Source of the DNA: Myroides sp. JBRI-B21084
Lineage (GTDB): Bacteria > Bacteroidota > Bacteroidia > Flavobacteriales > Flavobacteriaceae
Direction of reading: 5' to 3'
NCBI RefSeq assembly: GCF_030545015.1
Contig: NZ_CP120653.1
Coordinates: 2,445,406 to 2,509,405 of the forward strand
Length of the DNA: 64,000 bases
Positions 8,244 through 16,531 of the stretch are shown here, in pieces. Within the stretch, counting starts at the first letter, position 1, and the number at the start of each line of letters is the position of its first letter. A model generated the notes under the pieces. It was given only the letters and a program-made list of their open reading frames with translations. It made no database searches and was not told where the DNA came from. The translations under genes were made by a program, and so were the position numbers.

Positions 8244-9350
8244 ATGAAATATACTTCTAAAGATAAAGCAATCGTACTTTTAAGCGATGGCACTATTTTT
8301 TATGGAAAATCTGTAGGGATTAAAGGCACAACAACTGGTGAAATTTGTTTTAATACTGGAGTAACTGGTTATCAAGAAATTTTTACCGACCCTTCTTATT
8401 TTGGACAAATTATGTTATCTACCGTAGCACATATTGGTAATTATGGCGTGCATGAAGATGAAGTAGATTCTGACGGGATCAAAATTGCTGGTTTAGTTTG
8501 TAAAAATTTTAGTTCTAATTTTTCTCGTCCAGCTGCAAATGGTTCTTTATATGACTATTTTGAAAAGAAAAATTTAGTTGCAGTATCTGATGTAGATACA
8601 CGTGCGTTAGTAAGTTACATTCGCGATAATGGTGCTATGAATGCTGTAATTTCTACCGACGGTAAATCAATTGAAGAATTAAAAGAAATTTTAGCAGCTG
8701 TTCCTAACATGAATGGTTTAGAATTAGCTTCTAAAGTATCTACAAAAGAGCCTTACTTCTATGGCGATGAAAATGCAACGTACAAAGTAGCCGCTTTAGA
8801 TTTTGGTATAAAGACAAATATCTTGCGTTGCCTTGCAGCACGTGATTGTTATGTAAAGGTGTATCCTTACAACGCAACCCTTGAAGATTTAAATTCTTTT
8901 AACCCTGATGGCTATTTCTTATCTAATGGTCCAGGTGATCCACAACCATTAACCGAAGTTATTAAAACGGCTAAAGATATTATTGCAACAAATAAACCCG
9001 TTTTTGGAATTTGTCTAGGTCATCAAATTATTGCTTTATCGCAAGGTGTAAATACCTATAAAATGTTTAACGGTCACCGCGGTATTAATCATCCAATAAT
9101 GAACGCAATTTCAGGTAAGGGTGAAATAACGTCACAAAACCACGGTTTTGCAGTTGTGCGTGAAGAAGTGGAACAAAACCCAAATTTAGAAATTACGCAT
9201 TATCATTTAAATGACAATACCGTTGCTGGTATCCGTTTAAAAGATAAACAAGTTTTTTCGGTACAATACCACCCAGAATCTTCACCAGGACCAAACGATT
9301 CAAAATATCTTTTTGATGAATTTGTTTCGTATATGAAAGAACAAAAATAA
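8244..9350 (+). CDS. carA: Carbamoyl-phosphate synthase small chain
   Basis: CarA is the glutaminase subunit that releases ammonia from glutamine for carbamoyl phosphate, feeding arginine and pyrimidine synthesis. Residues 1-150 form the CarA N-terminal domain (CFNTGVTGYQEIFTDPSY). The class I amidotransferase domain follows, with the oxyanion and nucleophile region SNGPGDPQPL and GICLGHQII (catalytic Cys) and the His-Glu pair in VQYHPESSPGP. The large subunit carB is not in this window. The gene stands alone between two terminators. Confidence 0.97.
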   Translation: MKYTSKDKAIVLLSDGTIFYGKSVGIKGTTTGEICFNTGVTGYQEIFTDPSYFGQIMLSTVAHIGNYGVHEDEVDSDGIKIAGLVCKNFSSNFSRPAANGSLYDYFEKKNLVAVSDVDTRALVSYIRDNGAMNAVISTDGKSIEELKEILAAVPNMNGLELASKVSTKEPYFYGDENATYKVAALDFGIKTNILRCLAARDCYVKVYPYNATLEDLNSFNPDGYFLSNGPGDPQPLTEVIKTAKDIIATNKPVFGICLGHQIIALSQGVNTYKMFNGHRGINHPIMNAISGKGEITSQNHGFAVVREEVEQNPNLEITHYHLNDNTVAGIRLKDKQVFSVQYHPESSPGPNDSKYLFDEFVSYMKEQK

Positions 9351-9371
9351 GTTATTTAATATTTTACACAC

Positions 9372-9406
9372 AAAACCCTTTCAATTTATTTCTGAAAGGG
9401 TTTTTC
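9372..9406 (+). terminator. Intrinsic terminator after carA
   Basis: AAAACCCTTTC (9372-9382) pairs with GAAAGGGTTTT (9394-9404), followed by more T. It lies 22 bases after the carA stop. Confidence 0.9.
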
Positions 9407-9421
9407 TTAACTTTTTTATTT

Positions 9422-9739
9422 ATGAATATTACAGATTTACATAAATTACCTTTTTCTCATATATTGGGATATATTGATGATTTATACAACCACACACCAA
9501 CAGCTTTTAAAAACGGTGAATTACAAAATGCGGCTTCTGAAAATCAAGGTAGTGCAAAAATTTTTTATTTTGCCAAGATGAATAATTTATCTAAGAATGA
9601 TACCCTTTTGTTATTTTCAGAACATTATCAAGCAGTTTTAGATGATTTAGAGGGTACATCGCATCAAAATATTCGCAATTTTATGAAATTTGGTATAGAA
9701 GGACTTGTTTTTGAAAATGCTGCTTTACATTTAAAATAA
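9422..9739 (+). CDS. HopJ-type family protein
   Basis: The 105-residue soluble protein matches the pattern of the HopJ type III effector family (Pfam PF08888). Seen motifs are YNHTPTAFKNGE, then N-x-x-x-S-E-N-Q-G-S-AKIFYFAKM, LLLFSEHYQAVL and the end HQNIRNFMKFGIEGLVFENAAL. The family name comes from a Pseudomonas syringae effector, but members are widespread in free-living bacteria without type III secretion and their role is unknown. There is no signal peptide. It sits between terminators, so it is probably monocistronic; no convincing promoter was seen. Confidence 0.8.
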   Translation: MNITDLHKLPFSHILGYIDDLYNHTPTAFKNGELQNAASENQGSAKIFYFAKMNNLSKNDTLLLFSEHYQAVLDDLEGTSHQNIRNFMKFGIEGLVFENAALHLK

Positions 9740-9759
9740 CATTTCAATGATAAAAAAAG

Positions 9760-9790
9760 AAGGCTCGGATTTTTACATCCGAGCCTTTTT
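9760..9790. terminator. Bidirectional terminator between convergent genes
   Basis: AAGGCTCGGAT (9760-9770) pairs perfectly with ATCCGAGCCTT (9777-9787). A-rich sequence on the left and T-rich sequence on the right let it serve both the HopJ gene (plus) and the repeat protein (minus). Confidence 0.93.
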
Positions 9791-9809
9791 TATTGAAAAA
9801 AGAGTGATT

Positions 9810-11315
9810 TTATTTTTTAGTTAATTTAATTTCTAAAACTCCATCACCGTTTATTTTGTCAAATGTTATTATTGAAGTTTCAACATCAAAAACACTTAAT
9901 TTTAAAGCTTCAGTTTTAGGAACTTCTTTTCCATTAATAAGTACACGTTTAATACGAGTGTTACTAATACTTTTTTTGAAATCTTGTTCCAATTTGTTTA
10001 TAAAATCAGAATTGTAAGCTTCTTCCGCTTCGCGTTTAGCTTTTTCTTCGGCATCTCGTTTTGCTTTTTCTTCCGCTTCGCGTTTCGCTTTTTCTTCGGC
10101 TTCGCGTCTTGCCTTTTCCTCAGCTTCGCGTCTTGCCTTTTCCTCAGCTTCGCGTTTTGCTTTTTCTTCAGCTTCACGTTTCGCTTTTTCTTCGGCTTCA
10201 CGTTTCGCTTTTTCCTCAGCTTCGCGTCTTGCTTTTTCTTCCGCTTCGCGTTTCGCTTTTTCTTCGGCTTCGCGTTTTGCTTTTTCTTCGGCTTCTCGTT
10301 TTGCTTTTTCTTCGGCTTCGCGTTTTGCTTTTTCTTCAGCTTCACGTTTCGCTTTTTCTTCGGCTTCACGTTTTGCTTTTTCTTCGGCTTCACGTTTTGC
10401 TTTTTCTTCCGCTTCACGTTTCGCTTTTTCTTCGGCTTCGCGTCTAGCTTTTTCTTCAGCTTCACGTTTCGCTTTTTCTTCGGCTTCACGTTTTGCTTTT
10501 TCTTCGGCTTCACGTTTTGCTTTCTCTTCGGCTTCGCGTCTTGCTTTTTCTTCCGCTTCACGTTTCGCTTTTTCTTCGGCTTCGCGTTTTGCTTTTTCTT
10601 CCGCTTCACGTTTCGCTTTTTCTTCGGCTTCGCGTCTTGCTTTTTCTTCGGCTTCGCGTTTTGCTTTTTCTTCGGCTTCTCGTTTTGCTTTTTCTTCAGC
10701 TTCACGTTTTGCTTTTTCTTCAGCTTCGCGTTTCGCTTTTTCCTCAGCTTCACGTTTTGCTTTTTCCTCGGCTTCGCGTTTTGCTTTTTCCTCAGCTTCA
10801 CGTTTCACTTTTTCTTCCGCTTCACGTTTCGCTTTTTCTTCTACTTCGCGTTTCGCTTTTTCTTCCGCTTCACGTTTTGCTTTTTCTTCAGCTTCGCGTT
10901 TCGCTTTTTCCTCAGCTTCGCGTTTTGCTTTTTCCTCAGCTTCGCGTTTTGCTTTTTCTTCGGCTGCAATTTTTGCTTTTTCTTCAGTAAAATGTGTTAC
11001 CTTATCAATAATTGTTTGATCAACTTTAGTACTTTCAGATGCGAAATATTTGTTGCTATCGAATAATTTAATAATTATTGCCCCGTTACTTCCGATATCA
11101 CCAAAAAATTCAACCGCTTCTTTAGGTTCTAATTGAACAATACTTTCGATATACTCTGGTTTGATTTTCGCATAATCAACATACCTGATTTTGTAACCAT
11201 TTACAATTACTAAAGGGTTTTTTGGGATAACTTTGTGTGTGTTAATTGTTACTGATGCTGCTTGTAGATTTAAAGCAGCTATAGCACAACTGATAGATAG
11301 TACAATTTTTTTCAT
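9810..11315 (-). CDS. Exported protein with 40 EEKAKREA repeats and plug-like ends
   Basis: I do not recognise a named family. The ATG at 11315 gives 501 residues with a clear signal peptide ([20 protein letters not shown]). Residues about 30-95 ([11 protein letters not shown], then [16 protein letters not shown]) resemble the short TonB-receptor plug motif common in Bacteroidota. Residues about 110-430 are 40 tandem octapeptides EEKAKREA with few changes (ARREA, KREV, KVKREA, KRDA). The C-terminus ([24 protein letters not shown]) looks like a second plug-type fragment. The alternating Glu and Lys/Arg pattern predicts a long charged single alpha-helix or coiled coil. It starts one base after the upstream flavin-oxidoreductase stop, so the two are probably cotranscribed. 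Function unknown; a rigid envelope spacer is inference. Confidence 0.85.
   Translation of the reverse strand: MKKIVLSISCAIAALNLQAASVTINTHKVIPKNPLVIVNGYKIRYVDYAKIKPEYIESIVQLEPKEAVEFFGDIGSNGAIIIKLFDSNKYFASESTKVDQTIIDKVTHFTEEKAKIAAEEKAKREAEEKAKREAEEKAKREAEEKAKREAEEKAKREVEEKAKREAEEKVKREAEEKAKREAEEKAKREAEEKAKREAEEKAKREAEEKAKREAEEKAKREAEEKARREAEEKAKREAEEKAKREAEEKAKREAEEKARREAEEKAKREAEEKAKREAEEKAKREAEEKARREAEEKAKREAEEKAKREAEEKAKREAEEKAKREAEEKAKREAEEKAKREAEEKAKREAEEKAKREAEEKARREAEEKAKREAEEKAKREAEEKAKREAEEKARREAEEKARREAEEKAKREAEEKAKRDAEEKAKREAEEAYNSDFINKLEQDFKKSISNTRIKRVLINGKEVPKTEALKLSVFDVETSIITFDKINGDGVLEIKLTKK
10026..10985 (-). repeat. 24-bp tandem repeat array (40 units) inside a coding gene
   Basis: Exactly 960 bases form 40 in-frame copies of a 24-base unit encoding EEKAKREA on the minus strand. 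Units vary mainly at third codon positions, so the array has diverged silently while the peptide is kept. It is a coding minisatellite likely to expand or contract by slippage or recombination. Long open frames in other frames here are by-products of the repeat. Confidence 0.96.
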
Positions 11316-11316
11316 T

Positions 11317-12303
11317 TTAAATTTTTGAAATAATAGAAGCAAATTGCTCCATAGAATATAAACGTTTTTCCATTGAAAATATTGGACAAGACATCATAAT
11401 TTCATCAATTTCATAACGATTAATGAAATCTATCAAATTTCGAGCCACAGTTTCTTTATTGCCAATAAAACTTTGAGCTGTCATATGATTGATTTGAACT
11501 TCTTCAATAATTGTCCAATTGTCATAAAAATGTAAACTTGGCGGTTGTAATTTTGTTTTTACATTTCTTACTAATCCTAAAAACATATTGTATAAAGAGG
11601 AAGCTTGTAATTTAGCATCTTCTTCATTTTCGCCAATAATAATATTTACACATGCAATTTTATAAGGTTTCTTTAATGATCCTTTTGCTTTAAAATTGCT
11701 AGTATATAATTCAAAAGCATCTTTTAATAAATGTGGTGCAAAATGTGCAGCAAAAGTGTAAGGTAAGCCTTCGTTTGCAGCTAAAAGGGCACTATCGGTA
11801 CTTGAGCCTAATAAATAAATGGGTATTTCGGTTCCTTCGGCTACATATGCACGTATATTTTCTTCTGAACTTGTAGACGAAAAATATTTTTGAAGTTTAG
11901 CAACGTTAACAGGAAATTCGTGTACACCTTTTAAAAATGTTTCGTTTAATTCTTTTGCAGTATTCGGGTCGGTTCCTGGTGCGCGTCCTAAACCTAAATC
12001 AATTCTATTTGGATATAGTTGCGCCAAAGTACCCAGTTGTTCTGCAACGATTAAAGGGGAGTGATTAGGAAGCATAATTCCGCCAGATCCAACGCGAATG
12101 TTAGAAGTTTGTGAAGCAACATATCCCATTAAAACAGAGGTAGCATTACTAGCAACACCTTCCATATTATGGTGTTCAGCAAGCCAAAATCTATTAAAAC
12201 CTAAATTATCAGCTTGTTGGGCTGTTTTTTTAAGTTCAGCAAATGCATCTTGTACGGTGTTTTTTTCTTTAACGTAAACTAAATCAAGGTAGGAATAGTT
12301 CAT
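11317..12303 (-). CDS. LLM-class flavin-dependent oxidoreductase
   Basis: The 328-residue protein belongs to the bacterial luciferase-like monooxygenase superfamily (single-component group, TIM barrel binding FMN). Seen motifs are [45 protein letters not shown] and [14 protein letters not shown], typical of the YhbW/LLM subgroup. No substrate can be assigned. Its start ATG is at 12303, with a promoter-like element just upstream. The repeat protein begins directly after its stop. Confidence 0.93.
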   Translation of the reverse strand: MNYSYLDLVYVKEKNTVQDAFAELKKTAQQADNLGFNRFWLAEHHNMEGVASNATSVLMGYVASQTSNIRVGSGGIMLPNHSPLIVAEQLGTLAQLYPNRIDLGLGRAPGTDPNTAKELNETFLKGVHEFPVNVAKLQKYFSSTSSEENIRAYVAEGTEIPIYLLGSSTDSALLAANEGLPYTFAAHFAPHLLKDAFELYTSNFKAKGSLKKPYKIACVNIIIGENEEDAKLQASSLYNMFLGLVRNVKTKLQPPSLHFYDNWTIIEEVQINHMTAQSFIGNKETVARNLIDFINRYEIDEIMMSCPIFSMEKRLYSMEQFASIISKI

Positions 12304-12313
12304 AATTTTTTTT

Positions 12314-12321
12314 CAAAATTA
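12314..12321 (-). promoter_or_regulatory. Candidate promoter -7 for the LLM oxidoreductase
   Basis: On the minus strand this reads TAATTTTG, matching TAnnTTTG, 11 bases before the start codon. No -33 TTTG was found at the expected spacing. Confidence 0.45.
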
Positions 12322-12388
12322 CTACTTTTATTTCAACTATAATTTGATTTTATTTTTTAGCTTTAAGAAAATCTTTCTACCTTATCAT

Positions 12389-13012
12389 ATGGATCTTTTT
12401 TTAATCACATTTGCTGCACTTTTTTCGGTTATTAATCCGTTAGGAACTGTGCCTATCTTCTTAGGTTTAACGCAAGAAGATACCAAAGAAGTTAAAAATA
12501 AAACGGCTTTATGGGCATCTATCAATGTATTTATTATTCTAGTAATCTCTTTTTTTATTGGAAAAATTATTCTTAATTTTTTTGGAATTAGTATTGATGT
12601 GCTACGTATAGCTGGTGGTGTAGTTATTTGTTCGTCGGGTTTTGGTTTACTTTCAGGTAGTTTTAGTAAGCGAAGAGGGGTGAATAAAAAGGTAACTAAC
12701 GATGCCCAGCACCGAAATGACATAGCTTTAACTCCACTTGCCATTCCTATGATGGCAGGGCCTGGATCTATGTCGTTACTTATTGCTATGGAACAAGATA
12801 ACCCCGAATTAATTAATAAACTTTTAATTGTTGCAGCTATTTTTATGGTTGCAATTAGCGTTTTTTTGATTTTAAGGAGTGCCAATTATATCTCTAAATT
12901 ATTAGGAGCTGCAGGTATTGTTGCAATTTCTAGAATTATTGGCTTTTTAGTTTTAGCTATTGGTATTCAATATATCATTAATTCTATACTTGTAATTTTT
13001 AAAATGCAATAA
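12389..13012 (+). CDS. MarC family integral membrane protein
   Basis: The ATG at 12389 gives 207 residues with about six hydrophobic segments. Family motifs are FSVINPLGTVPIFLGLT in the first segment and TPLAIPMMAGPGSMSLLI in the middle. MarC proteins (also called NAAT family) were once linked to multiple antibiotic resistance. That link has been withdrawn and the substrate is unknown. An in-frame upstream start at 12344 would add a weakly supported 15-residue lead. The gene diverges from the LLM oxidoreductase and ends at a hairpin. Confidence 0.92.
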   Translation: MDLFLITFAALFSVINPLGTVPIFLGLTQEDTKEVKNKTALWASINVFIILVISFFIGKIILNFFGISIDVLRIAGGVVICSSGFGLLSGSFSKRRGVNKKVTNDAQHRNDIALTPLAIPMMAGPGSMSLLIAMEQDNPELINKLLIVAAIFMVAISVFLILRSANYISKLLGAAGIVAISRIIGFLVLAIGIQYIINSILVIFKMQ

Positions 13013-13036
13013 AGGTGTCTAATATAGAACACCTTT
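13011..13036 (+). terminator. Weak terminator hairpin after marC
   Basis: AAAGGTGT (13011-13018) pairs with ACACCTTT (13029-13036), overlapping the last bases of the marC stop codon. The T-tract after it is short (TTTATTA), so termination may be partial. Confidence 0.6.
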
Positions 13037-13084
13037 ATTAAAACTAAACAACAATTAACATACTAATATAAAATTACTTCAGTT

Positions 13085-13098
13085 TTTACTTAAGTAAA
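13085..13098. promoter_or_regulatory. Perfect 14-bp palindrome upstream of sulP
   Basis: TTTACTTAAGTAAA is self-complementary, and its flanks CAGT and ACTG extend the symmetry imperfectly. It lies 56 bases before the sulP start. It may be an operator for a dimeric regulator, which is inference. Confidence 0.35.
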
Positions 13099-13153
13099 GA
13101 TACTGTTTGTTTTTATTTAGAACTAATAAAAATAAACTTTATTTAATTTTTTA

Positions 13154-14669
13154 ATGAAAGAACTATTTAAAACGTACAGAATTGAAATTTTAGCTGGTTT
13201 AACGGTTGCAATGACTATGATACCAGAGTCGTTATCGTTTGGCTATTGTAGCAGGGTTACCACCATTAACAGGCTTATACGGCGCATTTATAATGGGAAT
13301 AATCACAGCTTTTTTAGGAGGTAGACCAGGAATGATATCGGGTGGAGCCGGAGCAACGGTTATTGTTATGATTGCTTTAATTGCTCAGTATGGAATTGAA
13401 TATTTTTTTGCAGCGGTAATTTTAGCTGGGTTAATACAAGTTTGTGTAGGGCTTTTTAAATTAGGAAAATTTGTGCGCTTGGTTCCACAGCCTGTAATGT
13501 ACGGTTTTTTAAATGGTTTAGCTGTTGTGATTTTTATGTCGCAAATAGATCAATTTAAAACTAAAAAAGGGCTTCATTTTGAATGGTTACAAGGTGAATC
13601 GTTAGTTGTAATGGCCGGTTTAGTTTTGGTAACCATTGCATTAATATATGTAATTCCAAAAATATCAAAAGCATTACCTACAACTTTAATTGCCATTGTA
13701 GTAGTTTTTGTTTTGGTACATCTTTTACAAATTGATACTAAAATGGTTGCAGATATTGCGGCTATTAGTGGTAGTTTACCGCCATTACATATACCAAATA
13801 TTCCTTTTAATATTCAAACGTTACAAATTATATTTCCGTATGCGTTAATAATGGCTGGTGTTGGTTTATTAGAAAGTTTACTTACACTAACTCTTGTTGA
13901 TGAAATAACAGAAACTCGTGGAAATGCTAATAAAGAATCGGTGGCACAAGGAATAGCTAATATAACCAACGGTTTTTTTACAGGTATGGGTGGCTGTGCT
14001 ATGATTGCGCAAACATTTGTTAACTTAAATGCTGGTGCACGCAAACGCATTTCGGCTATTGTAAGTGCTTTGGCAATTCTTTTAATAATTTTAGTTGGTG
14101 CTCCGGTTATAGAAATGATTCCTATGGCTGCCTTAGTAGGCGTTATGATGATGGTTGCAATTACTACATTTAGTTGGGGATTTTTAAAAAAAATGACTAA
14201 AATGCCCAAAAGCGATATACTTGTAACCATTATTGTAGCTGGTATCACCATTATTTTTCACAATTTAGCCGTTGCTGTTTTAATTGGAATTATTATTTCG
14301 GCATTGGTTTTTGCATGGGAAAGTGCCAAACGTATACGTGCAAGAAAATTTATTGACGAAAACGGCATGAAGCATTATGAAATTTACGGACCATTGTTTT
14401 TTGGATCGGTAGCTAATTTTAACGAAAAGTTTGATGTAACAAACGATCCAGACACCGTGATGATATCGTTTAAAGAAAGTAGAATTGCCGATATGAGTGG
14501 AATTGAAGCCTTAGACTTATTAACTAAAAAATACAACGATCGCAATAAAAAAGTAATTCTTACCCATTTAAGTTCTGATTGCCGTAGATTGTTAGAAAAC
14601 GCTTCGGCAGTTATACAAGTGAATATTGCTGAAGATCCTCTTTATAAAATACCGAGCGATTTGTTGTAG
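13154..14669 (+). pseudogene. SulP-family anion transporter with a one-base frameshift
   Basis: SulP proteins move sulfate, bicarbonate or other anions across the inner membrane. The ATG at 13154 reads MKELFKTYRIEILAGLTVAM then TMIPESLSF, a normal SulP first membrane segment. After TTT at 13238-13240 one extra base (the GG at 13241-13242) shifts the frame, and that frame stops at 13322-13324. From 13242 the other frame continues AIVAGLPPLTGLYGAF and runs intact to 14669 with about ten more membrane segments and a C-terminal STAS domain (about residues 390-475 of that frame). Removing one G restores a protein of about 504 residues. Either the gene is broken, it uses rare frameshifting, or the base is a sequencing error. 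Confidence 0.9.
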
Positions 14670-14673
14670 ATTA

Positions 14674-15468
14674 ATGAAAAACAATATGAGACTATCACAA
14701 TTACAAATATTATTAATCACAGTAAGTGGTTTTCTAATTAGTTGTAAAAAAGAAAATTTGAATTCTGTTAAAGCAGAGGAATCAACTAAATATCTTTTAG
14801 AGTCTCAATACAACTCAGCTTTTTTTGAAAAAACAACCTTTCAAATAGAAGAAGATAGTAGTTATATTTTTACTAAAGAAATTGATTTAGATCACGATAA
14901 TAGTTCTATAATTTCAAAGGGAAAAGTACGTATTCAAAATGACACCATCATTTTCAGATATCATGAATTTCCAATAAATCAAGCAAAGAAAGCAGTATTA
15001 AAAAATAATTTAATCATTTTTTTAAATGCTGAAAATCCATATCGCCTTCCAATTTCTAAAACTAAATTAGTTGTAAGGAATTATTATGATTTAGATAAAT
15101 TCAAAAATTATAGCACTTTTACATCAGAGGAATTTTTCTTGAAGTATTATTCTACGAAGGATTTTATTAATTATGAATTACGAAATAGTGATATGATACA
15201 ATTAGATAAAATTCTAAAGAAAATACTACAAGACAACAATGATAAATTGAGGAATTTTGGACAATATGTATTTCAATGTTGTGCTATTAAAAATGATAAA
15301 GAGGAAATTGAAGTTTTTATTAAAATTAATTGCGGTGATGAGACTACTGATGGAAGTTTTAAAATAGGTAAATTTTCAATGCTTGATGGCGGAAACTGTA
15401 ATGTAAGTCTAAAAATTAACCTAACAAAAAACACCTATTCGGATTTATCGATAGCTGAGGCTGTATGA
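14674..15468 (+). CDS. Lipoprotein of unknown function
   Basis: I do not recognise the family. The ATG at 14674 (a second choice is 14686) gives 264 residues with a lipoprotein signal: a hydrophobic run then FLISCKKE, the cysteine being the likely lipidation site. The rest is soluble and rich in Lys, Asn and Ile, with no repeats or membrane segments. It begins 5 bases after the sulP stop and may be cotranscribed with it. Base composition is slightly more AT-rich than its neighbours. It ends at a strong bidirectional terminator. Confidence 0.8.
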   Translation: MKNNMRLSQLQILLITVSGFLISCKKENLNSVKAEESTKYLLESQYNSAFFEKTTFQIEEDSSYIFTKEIDLDHDNSSIISKGKVRIQNDTIIFRYHEFPINQAKKAVLKNNLIIFLNAENPYRLPISKTKLVVRNYYDLDKFKNYSTFTSEEFFLKYYSTKDFINYELRNSDMIQLDKILKKILQDNNDKLRNFGQYVFQCCAIKNDKEEIEVFIKINCGDETTDGSFKIGKFSMLDGGNCNVSLKINLTKNTYSDLSIAEAV

Positions 15469-15481
15469 AATGAAAATATAC

Positions 15482-15513
15482 AAAAAACGCATTGATTTTC
15501 AATGCGTTTTTTT
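15482..15513. terminator. Bidirectional terminator
   Basis: AAAAAACGCATTGA (15482-15495) pairs with its perfect complement at 15499-15512, giving a 14-bp stem with a 3-base loop flanked by A and T tracts. It lies between the convergent lipoprotein and ctlX genes. Confidence 0.92.
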
Positions 15514-15520
15514 AGTTTTA

Positions 15521-16459
15521 TTATTCTTGTGGTAAAAACACTTCCGCCAGCATACAACGGGCACTTCCGCCACCGCATGCTTCAATAGTGTAAAGCGGTG
15601 CGTGAAGAATAGCACAATGTTTTTCTATAGCTTTAATCTGCACATCGGTTAAGCTTTCGTACGCCTGTGTGCTCATTACCATATACAATTGTCCATTTGC
15701 TCCTTCAACTTGCAACATATTTCCAGCAAAATGGTTTACCTGATCTTCGGTGATATAAATAATTTCTTTACCATCTTCTTTCAGGCTGTTTACAACCAAT
15801 TTGCGCTCTTGTTTATCATCAATACTATCGCCGCAAATAACAGCAAATGTTTCGGCAATACTCATCATTACATTGGTGTGGTAAATAGGTAAACGTTTGC
15901 CATCTACGGTTTGATAAGCTTCAAAAATTACTGGGTGCATATCGTTGTCTTCACAAAACTCTATTATCAGTTCTTCATCTGCACGAGGTGATAAAGCTGC
16001 ATAAACCTTAGCGTTTTCACGATCTATGATCATACTTCCGGTTCCTTCTAAAAAAATATTGTCTTCTTCGGCCGATGTATAATCGTTGATTTCGTTAATT
16101 ATAAACCCTTTTTCTTCTAAAATATCTAAAATATCTTCACGGCGCTCTAATCTGCGGTTTTCTGCAAACATTGGGTACAAAACTACTTCGGCGTTATCGT
16201 GAAATGAAATCCAGTTATTTGGAAAGATACTGTCTGGCGTGTCGCTTTCTTTAGTATCATCAACCACTACCACGTTTACACCAACCGATTGTAAACGTTC
16301 TACAAAACCATCAAATTCATCTTGCGCTTTTTGGTTTACGTTTGCAGGGGTTAATCCTTCTAATTTTTTTTGATAATAATTATTTACAGCCGTTTGTTCG
16401 TTCATACGAAATTGTACAGGACGAATCATTAATACGGTATTTGCAGCTTGTTGGCTCAT
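15521..16459 (-). CDS. ctlX: Citrulline utilization hydrolase CtlX-like
   Basis: The 312-residue protein has the amidinotransferase/deiminase fold (pentein). It shows SIFPNNWISFH, an acidic region with FLEGTGSMI, a probable catalytic histidine in PIYHTNVMMS and the nucleophile cysteine in GGGSARCMLAEVFLP near the C-terminus. These match the CtlX group linked to citrulline breakdown in Francisella and Flavobacteriia. The companion DDAH-like gene lies 72 bases upstream on the same strand, so both likely act on guanidino or ureido compounds. The substrate here is inferred from family. Confidence 0.85.
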   Translation of the reverse strand: MSQQAANTVLMIRPVQFRMNEQTAVNNYYQKKLEGLTPANVNQKAQDEFDGFVERLQSVGVNVVVVDDTKESDTPDSIFPNNWISFHDNAEVVLYPMFAENRRLERREDILDILEEKGFIINEINDYTSAEEDNIFLEGTGSMIIDRENAKVYAALSPRADEELIIEFCEDNDMHPVIFEAYQTVDGKRLPIYHTNVMMSIAETFAVICGDSIDDKQERKLVVNSLKEDGKEIIYITEDQVNHFAGNMLQVEGANGQLYMVMSTQAYESLTDVQIKAIEKHCAILHAPLYTIEACGGGSARCMLAEVFLPQE

Positions 16460-16467
16460 ATTTTTTT

Positions 16468-16495
16468 GTTTAAAGTTTAAAGTTCAAGGTTTAAA
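16468..16495. repeat. Tandem heptamer repeat GTTTAAA (4 units)
   Basis: Four 7-base units GTTTAAA, GTTTAAA, GTTCAAG, GTTTAAA stand in the gap between the two amidino-hydrolase genes. The last copy (AGGTTTAAA, 16487-16495) can pair with TTTAAACCT (16508-16516), forming a hairpin. From memory, similar GTTTAAA-rich intergenic repeats are common in Flavobacterium genomes. Confidence 0.7.
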
Positions 16496-16531
16496 ACGTT
16501 ACATAACTTTAAACCTGAAAACTAAATCAAT

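Noticed and set aside
10026..10985. Possible CRISPR array (regular 24-base repeats)
   Set aside because: The repeats are contiguous with no unique spacers and encode a peptide; no cas genes lie nearby.
9984..11066. Long open frames on the plus strand and in other minus frames across the octapeptide array
   Set aside because: They are by-products of a 24-base in-frame repeat; their products are low-complexity Phe/Leu/Arg or Lys strings without signals or homology.
12385..12885. Minus-strand open frame inside marC
   Set aside because: It is a shadow of the marC coding strand with no motif.
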